Assembly (NCBI GenBank): GCA_963682175.1
Contig: OY821783.1
Coordinates: 38,834,301-38,898,300 of the forward strand
Source of the DNA: Triglochin maritima
Lineage: Eukaryota; Streptophyta; Magnoliopsida; Alismatales; Juncaginaceae
Direction of reading: 5' to 3'
Length of the DNA stretch: 64,000 nucleotides
Part shown: piece by piece, positions 32,704-44,084 of the stretch
Numbering within the stretch: the first letter of the stretch is position 1
Layout of the letters: every line of letters begins with the position of its first letter
Translations under genes and position numbers: made by a program
The notes under the pieces: model-generated
What the model was told of the DNA's origin: nothing
The model's database searches: none
The model's input: the letters and a program-made list of their open reading frames with translations, nothing else

Positions 32704-34803
32704 TCTAACAACCCGAAACAACGGAAATTAAAAAAATTAAACAATCAAGAGATTACCCAGATAAAATCATCCACGGGAATGTCACTCGAATAAATCAACA
32801 ATCGGTGCACCAATAATACAACAGAGTTTATCAAAAGACGTGATTACAACAATACAATGAAAAGACAGGTAAAACAATCACGACGACCTCGAAGAGTCCG
32901 ATGAGGATCCTGACCCCAAAATGTGTGCGCCCGCAGTCACCACCCGATAGAACCTACTGCGGTCCTGAAACATGAATCAAACAACGATGCCTGAGTTTCC
33001 CATTAGGAAACCCCGTATGCCAAGTTCACCTATATGCATGCAATAGTACGGTAAATGAACATATCATACTAGTAGCATGTCATGTCACATCTGCAATGCA
33101 TCAAGTCCCTCAACAGGGTAAACGGGACCTCAGTCCAACAACAACGACCCTCAACAGGGTCCACAAGGACATCAGTCCAGCAACAACAACGGGTCTCCCT
33201 CGGAAACCTACCTTAGGCACATATGGTCTTACAGACAGTACGCGACGCGTCCCCCCACACGCGACTACTCGAGCCAAAGGGATCAGTGAGGAGCGTCCAC
33301 ACTTCCGCGCAAAGAACCACGTGGTCTACACCACCTTCGACGGAGTCGTAGCCCGGTCGGTCAACATCCCAGGATAGGTGCCCAATCGGGGATCATCGCT
33401 GGCACAACATCAGCGGCATCGCCGGCACAACATCGGCGGTACAACATACGTCCGGCACAACATCGGACGACACAACCACAACCCGGAACATCGTCGGCAC
33501 CATCATCGCCGACAACAACCTCGGCGGCATCGCCGGCAACAACCTCGGCGGCATCGGCGGCACCATCATCGGACGATTCCAGACCGTAGTCTGCAGGGTC
33601 ATCATGCTCCACGGGCCATGCGTCACACGCATTGGGATCCGCGATCCCCCAGGTCCAATCCGGAGGTGGCGCGACCCAAGTGTCCACACTCTTCCACACG
33701 GCGGTCCCTGGGCGGCACGAGCACGTGCCAGTTGTCACCTCCCGGCTCACGCTCTAAGCGAGGACACAGGTTTCCGTGGACAGAGTTGACACAATCACAA
33801 GACCAGGAATCCAGTTCTGCACACAAACGGTCGACCGAAAAAGCCTAACCGATCGACCGTCCCCAATAGGTTCGGTCGACCGAAAGTCTACAACGGTCGA
33901 AATATTCTGCGCATCACTAAAATCCAAACGGTCGAACAACAGTCTAAAACCGGTCGACCGAACATGAGGTCAAAATCCGGAGTTGGTCAAAATCACCAAA
34001 GACTATTCAGTCGACCGACTCAGGGGTCCCGGTTGACCGAAAACTACCAGGGTCATCCTAATAGTCTACGTCATATAACGGTCGAACAATATACATAAAT
34101 CGGTCGAACAACATGCATAAAAATCAAGTACACTTAAGTTCCGGTCGAACCCACGCCAAGTGACAGTCGACTGGAAACCAACAGGAAGCCCCAACTCACT
34201 AGCACACAAGCAATCGGTCGACCGCCACAATGGCATCCTTCGACCGATGTTGGTTAAAGTTGGTTAAAAACACTAAACCGGTCGACAGCAACCCCGCACC
34301 AGTCGAGGATTTTACGCCGTTTCTCATCGTCGGCGAGGTCTCCGACCTCCCACGACCGACCTCAACTTCCCACCAACGTGGGGAACAACAAAACCAAACA
34401 AATAAGTCGGCATACCTCAAGAAGGAGATCAACGACGCCCGCCGGAGAAACCACGAAACCACCTCCGATCCGCGATCGCACGCGCGCTTCCTCGCACACT
34501 AAACTCCGCGCCTCACGCCGGAGCAACCTCCACGCCTCCTGGTCGCCGGAAGAGAAGAAGAAAGGGTGAGAGAGAGCAACAATGTGGGAGAGAGAGAGGT
34601 GCATGGGTTTTGTTTCAAAAAGCACAAAACCCAAGCCAACCCATCCCCGGCACGAGCTGACGACAGCCATGCACCACCTGTGTCCGCGTTCCCGAAGGCA
34701 CCTACTCCTACACCATCACACCACACTATTCCTTCCCTCATTTCCCATGCTAATCCCCCACTAAATCCGGGATTAGCCCAAATTCAAAGGTTAGGGTCTA
34801 ACA
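32704..34803 (-). mobile_element. Solo LTR (family L1, copy 3)
   Basis: 2100 bp, reverse oriented, with the perfect 5-bp target duplication AACAA (32699-32703, 34804-34808). On the minus strand it begins TGTTAGACCCTAACC and ends GGGTTGTTAGA, the terminal CA having mutated to GA. It shares start, end, hairpin (32995-33011) and palindrome array with copies 1 and 2. Its variable middle carries its own repeats: CCTCAACAGGGT units near 33108-33180 and GGCGGCATCGCCGGC-like units near 33409-33575. Open frames in this region come from those repeats. Confidence 0.88.
33830..34320. repeat. GGTCGACC palindrome array in solo LTR copy 3
   Basis: Cores at 33830, 33852, 33875, 33896, 33931 and 33953, then further intact and degenerate copies to about 34310. 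Within-pair spacing is again 21-23 bp. Confidence 0.85.
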
Positions 34804-35548
34804 AACAAAATATGTACATCAATCTGTTTTTTAATGTTGGGTGATGGAATTGATTCCGTCAAGCTCCCCATTTGAAATACATACAATCGCATTAAGAATT
34901 AATTAAGAACATGTCAATATTTCAATGTTAACTGCTGTTTTGAAACTTATTCGGAGAAGAAAGTTCTTACTTCATCGCACATACTTTAAGTGCTCGCATG
35001 ACAGTGACATATTTTGATTAGCTAAATATATATACGACGAACTTAGGCGTGCATACTTAACTTGGCAAGACTTCTTTAATGGATCTATGAGACTACCAAA
35101 CTTTGCATTTTGGATCGTATTCTTTAAATGGTTTTTTTTTACAAAAACTCCTCATGCATTTCAAAGCATTAATTTTTTATGCCTCCGTTGACTGATTCCT
35201 ATTTCGACAAATTTTCAAACAAGAAAATATTTTACCAATTTTAAAGTAATTGTTCAGCCCAAACTTTTCTAAATTCGAAGATAAATTAAACAAAGCTTTC
35301 TTCGATGAGAAGTGGCAGATAGATCAAGCACGTTTAGTGGGCATAATTGGGAGGAAACTCCCTAAAAGTTGTTGTAAAATACTCGATTTTTATTTCAAAA
35401 CTGTCATTTATAAAACCTAAAACATCGTTATGATTATGTACAATGGGTATAGGATATATTTGACTTTAACAAAATTACAACAAAAAAATACTATAACTAA
35501 GAAGGAAAGATCAAATCCTTGAATACCAGTCAAAGACAGACAGCTTGT

Positions 35549-35881
35549 CGGTTTTGAAGTATGAGTATCTAATTCAGAACAAATTGGTGAGTGTAGGGAC
35601 CTTTAATTTATAACTCATGAGAAAGTCTTCAAATTATCCAATATAGATTATTTCCTAACACTCCCCTGCACACGTCATCGTGATTAGTTTTTTCCCGTGT
35701 CTACACGTGAATAACAACAATGGTGGATGTGTCAAGCTGATTGTTGAGTCTTTCAGTTTTTGATACCAAATCAAAAGGTAGATATCAAACTCAAAATCAA
35801 TTTATGATGGGTGGAAGAATCCTTCAATTTATAACCCAGAAGGAAATTCACAAATTATCCAATGTGAGATTGTTATGTAAC
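35549..35881 (-). mobile_element. Degenerate TRIM copy
   Basis: Diverged from the TRIM at 22375-22701 but with the same order: LTR-like half ending CCTAACA (35660), CTCCCCTGCACACG (polypurine side), then TGATACCA (35761-35768) as the reverse complement of a tRNA-Met primer site, then the second LTR. The ends are approximate and no target duplication was confirmed. Confidence 0.7.
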
Positions 35882-36045
35882 TGTTGACATGAAAAACTAT
35901 ACAAGCATTTTACCCACAAGTCCAGCGAATTAACAAGTCAAGAGTTCAAGAATTTTAGAAAATAATTAAAGCTTACGTAAACACATTGTCATGTTATTTT
36001 ACAAAATTTAAGGGACTCGAAAATAATTTTTCTCTCTTCTGGATC

Positions 36046-36740
36046 TAGGGGTGCACACGGGTCGGGTTGAACCAGAAATCCGATCCGAACCTGAATGGTT
36101 GGGTCGGGTTGTGGAGTGGTTCGGATCAGGTTGGGTTGGAAAAATGGCAACCCGAAACTTTCGAGTTGGGTTCGGGTTGGAGGGTCAGGTTGATTTGACC
36201 CAACCCGAACCCGATATGTATTTAATATTTTTTTACTATGTTATATATGTTGTTAATCTGGACCATCCATAGTATGTTAGAGATGATCTCAACATTTTAT
36301 TGTTTATACTTTATACCTTAAAAACCCTTACTCCCTAATCTACCTAAGCTCTCTCTCACCATCTCCCTCTCACAAGTCACAACAGCAACAACAACATCAT
36401 CTCCCTCTCACAATCCAACAGACCAACACCATCTTCAACCTCCCTCAACCTCAACTCCTCTGTTGAGTTAAAAATTTATGCTGTTGGATTTGGGCTACAA
36501 ATCTACAATGTTGGATTGTTAGTTAAAAATTTATGTTGTAAATTAGTTAATTTATTGAACAGGAAAAATGACTTCTAAAACTATTTGCTGAAAATTCGGG
36601 TTCAACCCGATCCAACCCGAAAATTTTGGGTCTGGTTGAACCTGATCTGGTTCGGGTTTGGGTCGGGTTGGGTTTTTCCCAAACCTGAAATTTTCGGTCG
36701 TAACCCAAATCCAACCCAACCCGACCCATGTGCACCCCTG
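36046..36740. mobile_element. hAT-type non-autonomous element
   Basis: 695 bp with terminal inverted repeats (TAGGGGTGCACACGGGTCGG at the left; CAGGGGTGCACATGGGTCGG reading in from the right) and an 8-bp target duplication matching at 7 of 8 bases (TCTGGATC, TTTGGATC). The ends are dense in GGGTCGGGTTGG words. There is no transposase frame. Confidence 0.88.
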
Positions 36741-36748
36741 TTTGGATC

Positions 36749-37992
36749 AGCAAGTTGTAGTCGGTATTAAGACTTGGGTGAGATGTCTTTGAGCTCATAT
36801 CCCCAACTGTCATCCATACTTTCGTGCAATATTTATAATAGAAAAGAGATCCTAAAATGCAATTCAAACTAATTCATCTTTGTTGATAAAATGCAATTCA
36901 AACTCCAAATGGGAAATGAGTGCGGATTCTTTTTCATCTCCAAGTAGGGTTTATGATTTTGTTTTTTCAATTTTTCTTTAATGTTAACTTTTGTTTTTGG
37001 TTTGGATGAACTGTACCCTATATTGAGTAACAATTGTATGACGCTGCAAAATGGCAACAAACTAACATCTAAGAAAGAATACGCTCGGTTTGTGACGATG
37101 TTAATATAGGATCTTGTGTGATTCTTCAACAGTTTTTGGGAAGAAAGAACACTTGGTTTATGACCTACATGTGGTGAGTGCTCTGTTAAATTTAACTTTA
37201 GCTTGTCTGGTGATAATTTGTGTTAGATTCGGTTTCATGAGGTGAAATTTATGTTTTGGTTTGGTTTCCTACAGAAGGTAAGACGATTGTGGATTGAGTA
37301 CGTGGGTTTTGTCGTGTTCGTATACTTTTATGTTTTATATAAGTTTGGCATTAACGTGTAAGATAATTATCGAGACGATACATATATATACATGAAAACT
37401 TGTAATACACAAATACAAGAATTATCTAGTGAGTCTAGGACTTAATTTTCTATTTTAAGCCTCCACCATATTCATCACTCATCTGAAATTGTAAGGTAGA
37501 TTATGAGGAAAACGATTATGCTAATAAAAGGTGAGATTAACTATAAGTAAGATCTAATGGTGAGATTGTAGGAAGCTTAAACTAATTAAAATGAGCTCTG
37601 GACTCCACTTTCATTCAGAAGACGACTTTTCTTCAACCTTTCGGGGGGCATCCAACGAACACAAGTGTTTTTTGCACAAAACGTTAGGACAAAAGCCTGT
37701 CCTCGCTCCCTATAGTTGACCCTACACAAATATATATGAAGTGCACATATTCTTACCATGTCTCCATCTTGTTATCATGTCTAAGGGTCTCGACTAGACT
37801 TGTAACTTGGGTCGTGCCGACGGGTCGGGCACGAAAGAAATTTAAAAAACACATACATGTGCCGGGCCCAGGGGTCCGACTGGCGTGCTGTGTCGGCACG
37901 AGTCTCACCTCTAGTCTTGACAACAAACATTAAGATAATGTCGTGTCACTCACAAACAAGAAACATAATAAAGAGTGTACCATATATAAAAC
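36749..37992. other. Intergenic DNA with a possible hAT relic
   Basis: No gene recognised. At about 37790-37925 the inverted words GTCGTGCCGACGGGTCGGGCACG and CGTGCTGTGTCGGCACGAG suggest the remains of another small hAT-type MITE; I could not find a target duplication. Confidence 0.35.
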
Positions 37993-38990
37993 TGAATTGT
38001 TATTCATCGTCAGAAAACTACTTAAATCGTTCGTGCGAATTACTATTTTGCTTTTCTCTCCTTTCTACTTATATAACTCTTGATTTCACTCTCCTAACAC
38101 CATTCTCTCTTCATATTCCTCTCATACTCATCAAATAATGTCTCGGAGACCAGGAAAGACGCTGCAGGAAGACGCTCCCACCTGGGACGAGGCGTCTCCG
38201 TCGGACGCCCCCTCCATGTCAGGGGCGTTTCCGGCAGATGCCCCTCCATTTTTTGATAAATAATTATTATTATTTAAATTGATTATAATTTGTTATAATT
38301 GCTAAATAAATTGGTTATTAAGTTAATAATTAGTTAAATTAGTTGAGTAATTAGTTAAATTGATTAATTATTATAATTAGTTTCATTGATTGATTGATCA
38401 ATTGGTAAATTAAGTATTTTAAATCCATTAACGAAATTTTATTTCTAAAATTGAATTAATTGTCATCGGGTTACCGTGGAGGAAAAGAGAAATCAGTTCC
38501 CTTATGCGTTGTATATAGTTTAGCTGATGACTCAGGTCCCCGTCATCCACGTAAACGGGGTATATCTGCTTCAATTAGGAGGGATAGAGATATTTTACGT
38601 CGTCGTAGACACGTGATGATTTATTCGACGACAAGGATGATTCAGATAAGGTGGAGAGTCATGACGAGAGTGACGATTGGGGTCGGTATGAGTTCGAGCC
38701 GCAGGAGGAGGCGAGACAATAGTATGGTGGACGGGGGCGACATGGTAGTTCTTATTCGGTTGAGTGAGTCATTCGGAAGGGTCGAGGTGGTCGGTTTGTG
38801 ACCGGTGATTCGAGTTCGTGCATTGCAGACGCCCGAGCTCGGAAGAAGAAGATGGTTGAGGACGATTCTTGGATCGTGACTAGTGTGATGTCCGATGGTT
38901 CTTTAGATGAAAACGTCACTCTAAGTTTCGGAGACCACATCGCGAGACACATTTGGGAGGGCGAGGATCGGAAGGTTCTAATTATCTCAG

Positions 38991-40625
38991 TGTCCTAAAA
39001 AACGTTTAATTAAATCTGGAATTAATCCAACACATGATCTAATTATTCTCTTAATAAGTCAGGCAAAAATCGCATTGTTCGGTTGACCGAGAATTTTTCT
39101 CGGTTAACCGAACCATTCAGTTATAACACATGTTCAGTGGACTGTGAGCTAAATGGTCGACCGAATATGTATGAGAAAATTTCTCTGGAAAAATTTGGAC
39201 GATCTGCGTCTTGCTTCGGTCGACCGTTGACCCACCAAAATTTCTCCTGGCGAACATTCATTGGACGACCGTGTCACCTTCGGTCTACCAAAAATATTCC
39301 AAGATATTTTCTCTCGGTTGACCGTTCACACTCGGTTGACCGAACCCAATTGTCCAGGCCTCCAGACAATTTCGGTCAATCAATTGTGCTTACCCGTTCC
39401 CCGTTCGGTTGACCGTTCCGAAAACACCTCGGTCGACCGAACCCTAAACGGTTCACCGTGTTTGACTTCGATTTTGACTTTGTCAAATTTTGGATTTATT
39501 TCCAACAAAATTTGATCTTTTAGGGTTTTTAGCAAATTCATATCTTATGTAATATACCATCTTATGTAATATTAAATTATTACACCCCATAATATACACA
39601 CATCATATGAATTTATTATGATTCTAATTATGTCAAGTCTCATGACATATTGATTTTATTTGTTCACCACATGTGTCCATTTTTCCACATGAAACCCGAC
39701 ACATCATATGAACTCAAAATCAACCTTCTTGTTTCCCAGTTTTGTGGTGTGACCTATAGGAGGATCTAAGCTAAATTGACAGCGATATTAAACACTTAAT
39801 ATCTCAAACTTTAAGCGGTATCTAGCTACACATTATAGTTACCCAATTAGCATAGATGTGTTTGTTCCACTTGAACTAAACACAATCCATTTAGTGATGT
39901 AAGTGCACCACTTGTGTCCGTCCCCTGCCTCATGATATTAAGAATATATACAAACTAGAAATGTGTCACATTTGTATAATATTCATTTCTTGATTTCTTT
40001 AAGCTAATTATAACTATGTAACTTAACTCAAGTTACATTGTGCACATTATAATTTTGCTTTATCAAGGGACCCACTAATATCATTACTCAATTAAGTGGG
40101 GCAACGATAATCGTTTGACTAGCTATCTTTTCCAGCACAAGTCATGTTCAACCAATTATTGCATTTATCACTATACTCATCGATAGTTTTTACAATAATC
40201 AAATTAAACACTTCTTGAGTGAAAAGATATAAGTCTCATATCTTAGGATCCAAGACACAGTAAAACATTAATGACACAAAACACAATTCCATAATGTTTT
40301 ACTTGTTAGGTCTATTCAATATATAAAAGTAATTTTTTCCTCTTTTATATACTCGTGTCGTCAATTATTTGTAGAGCTACAACAATCGATGACCAACACG
40401 ACAATCTTATCTCGGTGATTAATGTTTCATGTTAATTATCATGATTGTGAATAACTTTTGAATTATGTAAACCATTATCTTTTAGAACTCTACGGTTAAG
40501 GACCAAACGTCTCTCCCTTAACACTTCCAAAAGACGAATACCATAATCAATGAACAAAATGTTTGCATATTCAATTCATAATAATTGACATATAAAAGTA
40601 AAACTTTTAGAACACATTCTCTTCA
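38991..40625 (+). mobile_element. LTR-like repeat (family L3, copy 2) nested in element A
   Basis: From about 39502 to 40625 closely similar to 7818-8939. It ends CATTCTCTTCA like the first copy. It also has a palindrome array at 39082-39455 in which most cores are GTTGAC rather than GTCGAC. The left border is set by loss of similarity between the two Mutator-like elements and is uncertain. Confidence 0.65.
39082..39455. repeat. Decayed palindrome array (GGTTGACC type)
   Basis: Cores such as GGTTGACCGA, CGGTTAACCG, GGTCGACCG occur in pairs 18-24 bp apart. Most differ from GGTCGACC by a C-to-T or G-to-A change at the central CpG. Confidence 0.7.
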
Positions 40626-40940
40626 GATATAATGGCGAGCATTACTGATAGCAGATTGGGTCACTTGCCCTACAACATGTTCTCCTGCCTTTACATGTCG
40701 TTGATTTCGGCCTTTGTGGAGCGGTGGAAGCCTGACACCAACTCTTTCCACTTGTCTTTCGGAGAGATGGTGATCATGTTGCATGACGTCTTCCAGATTT
40801 TGCACATTCCTGTTGAGGGTTGTATGGTCAGTGCTCAGGCATCGACGCCTGAGCTGAAGATTTATGTATCCGAGTTGCTAAGGGACAGCGTTGATGGTCT
40901 TGGGCGGGACAACTCATTTTGGAGTGACAGTGGTGTGATG

Positions 40941-41847
40941 ACATTAGTTTCTTCATCCGCCATAATCCAATGTAAGTATTGATACTGCATTGCCTGATTC
41001 AGAAACTGCTGAGCGGGATTCCTGTCTTCAGATTTCGTCATCCTCATGTACTCTCTGAAGTTATAAATGTGTCTCTGATTGAGATTATCATCTGAGAATT
41101 TCTCATTTACTGCCAACAAGATGTTACGTGATTTCGTTTGTGCCTTAGTCATATCACGAACAATTTTCTTGGCCCCAGGACTAAGACAACCGATATGTCG
41201 GTGACTTTCTGAATAAACTGCAAATCTGTGGTTGTGCTGCCCATGAGTACTATTAGAAACTATGACTCATCCATCACGATCCCGTCGCTCGACTACTTTT
41301 ATTAAAAAATGACAACCGCAATCATTTCTTTTCGTGTTCTTCCGTAGTACAATATCCATATCACGAAAACTCATCTCATTTCTGCGATTGCATCTCAGAT
41401 ATCAATCCATCTGATTATCTGTTTTTGATTTGTTGGATAATATTACCAAAAAAACCTGACTCCGATGACAACTTGTTTCGCCCATTTATATGCGTCATCA
41501 ATTGTTGGAAATAATTGGGTACTATCAAAAAGCTCACTGTAATCTACTTCATCACCAACGAAATCTTACAACAGATCCTGAAATAATTTAAAATAACACA
41601 ACATAAAAAAAATTAAAAACAAAAAATAAATATTGGGGTGTCTGGCTGGGACGCCCCCTCCTTGGGCACGACGGCTTGGAGAGGCGCTTGACCTATGGAC
41701 GGGGCGTCTGACTAAGCCGCCCCCAAGGATGGGACGTCTGGCTGGGACACCTCCTCCAAGGAGAGGGCGTCCCAGCCAGACGTCCGAGACGAAAAATCCC
41801 CCCCCCCCCCAACTTAACTCACCAGATTCAGGCATTTCGTCAGACAT
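40941..41847 (-). pseudogene. Mutator transposase N-terminal fragment in element A
   Basis: Starts at ATG 41847 (MSDEMPESGE) and includes, after an intron-like gap, the block FSDDNLNQRHIYNFREYMRM at about 41020-41100, near identical to element B. It stops at the deletion junction near 40935. Only the region before the catalytic core remains. Confidence 0.75.
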
Positions 41848-41999
41848 TTTCGTGGTGTTGGTACTGAGAATGTGAGAAAACTCAGACAAAAATCTTATTT
41901 TAAGACACGGGACGAAATGTATATTAAATGAATTGTGACGAGTAAAATACTAATTGTTGGGTCAATTTAAGTAATTTTCCGACGATGAATAGTAGTTCC

Positions 42000-43932
42000 C
42001 GTGAAAAATTATGGACTTACAATATTGTGTTCACACGTCACGTTAATACGTTATAGTGTTGTGTTTGTTTTTGACGCGTCTAGTTGGAATTTACGAGATG
42101 TTTTGGTTTGTTGTGAAAAAAATTGGTTTATTATTTTGTGACTAAATATTATTTGAGGAGTGATATACAAGTGCACCCTTCGAAGAAGACGTAATATAAA
42201 CCATTCAACCACGTTTAGAATAGAGTAATCAACTTCCAAAAAAATGATTAAATATATATATGCTTATGTCTTTCAAGTGTAATAACGTCCAAAATGAGGA
42301 CTAGAAATTGTCTTTCTTTCATCAATTTCTTGGTAGGTTCTGTGGAATTTTCTATCGATCCATTAACAACCAAATAATCTGAACTCGATCACCACCCTTT
42401 CCCAACGAACACAAGTAATACCACGTTACCACCAAATAAAAACCAACCACAATCCACAAACATAATCAATCTTATCCAATTCCATCTCGATAAAAAGAAT
42501 CAACCAACTTGATTAACAAACCCACACCAAAATCCCAATGCTAACAAGACAGGGAGCAAAGATCAACCAAACATTAATGTTCACATGAGCAAAGAACAAA
42601 AAACATAAAAAAACAGACCAGAAGCAAATAACATAATAATTCCTAATGGGGGATTAGTTGACCAAAATGCCCCTGGCAGCTTCCAAGAAACCAGACATGC
42701 AAGAACTTGTTTAAGATTTGGTGTGTAAATTGTTGGCTCCTTTCTTTGCAGCAAAGCATCAGAGAACCCATCTGTCCTGCCAACCTTTGTTGCCAGCAAA
42801 CACCATCACCTTCCTCGAATCTCTTCATTCTGATCTCTATCTCTCTAACACATATTTCATATGTCGGTCTACTTTGCATTCATGCCCTCCATTTTAGTCT
42901 TATTTAATTATATTTAGACCTTCTGGTTCGAAATATTTCAATTTGAACTGTTAATGAGACTGAGAGTAATGTGTGATTCGACAATCAAAAGATAGCATTA
43001 ACTGTTAGTTATACATCTTGAAGGTCTTGAGATGGAAATTATTTTAAAGCTCCAATTATTGGTCCAAATATTTTGTTTTTTTTAATTTTCTGTTTTTGTG
43101 TTTAGAAAATGTTTTTAAAATCATTTAAAATTGTTTTTTCAAATATTTTTTTATGAAAATAAGTTTTTTATTTGTTTATATTTTCTAGAATTTTTTGATA
43201 ATTTTTCGTGTTTTGCCTAAAATTGACCCCGAAATGACGTGTAGGGGAGAGAATGCAGGGCGCCCGGGGTAGCCCGGGCATGGATAAGAGGGTTTTTGGG
43301 GTGGGTTGGGTGAGCTGATGTGGAAGAGAGAGAAGCTGGCGTGGCAGAGAGAGAATGCAGGGCGCCCGGGGTAGCCCGGGCGCTGTTAAACATGCTCTGA
43401 GCTCATGGAGGAGTCTTGGAGGGTTGCGGGTGAGGCCATGCAAATCATGGATCATCATTAGATCTTGTTAATTCAGTTCCTATGTTGTATTAATTAACAA
43501 ACATGTCAACCTTGTGTTTTTTCTTCTGGATCTCTGATGTTTCACTAAACAATTATTTTTCTCCTCTCTGGATTATGTTTTCTGGAATTAAAGTATAGTT
43601 GCATGTCATTTGGCAAATCAGTATTTTTCTTCTCTTTTTTGTTAATTTTCCTTGGTTTTAATTTCCAAATCTTGGTGCAATTGGGTGGATAGGATGTGGG
43701 ATTTAAACTCCAGATCTTAGCAAATATAAGATAGTTTGGAATCATAATAAATAAATACAAACTTGTTTCCCTTATTTTTGGAGCACATCCATGCTTTATT
43801 TTTTATATGTTGCACATGCATATGATCGTAATGAATATATATCATATAGAAATGGTTAATTAATTAATATAATGTTATAGTACTCTGCACGAGTGCCTTC
43901 GTTATATTTTGAGAGTCAAGCCAATTAAACTA
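42000..43932. other. Intergenic DNA between the two Mutator-like elements
   Basis: No gene recognised. Contains a probable MITE at about 43170-43450 whose A-rich half matches 28430-28560 in reverse. Within it, GCAGGGCGCCCGGGGTAGCC occurs twice, 104 bp apart (about 43255 and 43359). Confidence 0.5.
43170..43450 (+). mobile_element. Probable MITE with duplicated GC-rich block
   Basis: Shares the ATTTCGGGGTC/AAAATT stretch and the AGAGCAT-type end with the element at 28230-28760, in opposite orientation. Two copies of a GCGCCCGGGGTAGCCCGGGC block can each pair with themselves. Ends are approximate. Confidence 0.4.
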
Positions 43933-44084
43933 GGAATACTATTCGTTGACGGAAAATTACTTAAATCGTCTCCAAAAATGATCTTTTTGTCCTTAACAAA
44001 TTAATTAATACATACTTCGTCATGTGTCTTTAAATAAGGTGTTAGACTCAGTTTTACTCACATTCCTAGTACCAACACCACTAA

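Larger units (their letters stand above)
38139..40940 (+). pseudogene. Plant mobile domain (PMD) gene fragment in element A
   Basis: Two pieces, 38139-38990 and 40626-40940, separated by the LTR insertion. They match the minus-strand gene of element B: start MSRRPG; the stretch SSSCIADARARKKK near 38812; then LGHLPYNMFS and MLHDVFQILHIP after the insertion. The latter belong to the plant mobile domain, often annotated as serine/threonine-phosphatase 7 long-form homologue. About 30 bp present in element B at the insertion point are missing here, which may explain the lack of a target duplication around the LTR. The frame ends where it meets reversed transposase sequence. No working product is expected. 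Confidence 0.75.
37993..41999. mobile_element. Mutator-like element A (deletion derivative with nested LTR)
   Basis: Terminal inverted repeats of about 38 bp (left CTATTCATCGTC-type block TTATTCATCGTCAGAAAAC; right, reversed, CTATTCATCGTCGGAAAAT) match those of element B at 43933-49949. The left half carries the start of the plant-mobile-domain gene, the right half the reversed start of the transposase gene. The two halves join abruptly near 40935, so the middle found in element B is gone. An LTR repeat (38991-40625) lies inside the left half. No target duplication is recognisable. Confidence 0.8.

Noticed and set aside
38991..40625. Matching target duplication for the LTR nested in Mutator-like element A
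   Set aside because: CTCAG on the left and GATAT on the right do not match, and about 30 bp of the host element are missing, so no duplication can be claimed.
40632..40982. A frame resembling serine/threonine-phosphatase 7 long-form, possibly a host gene
   Set aside because: It is the plant mobile domain fragment of Mutator-like element A, interrupted by an LTR and fused to reversed transposase sequence.
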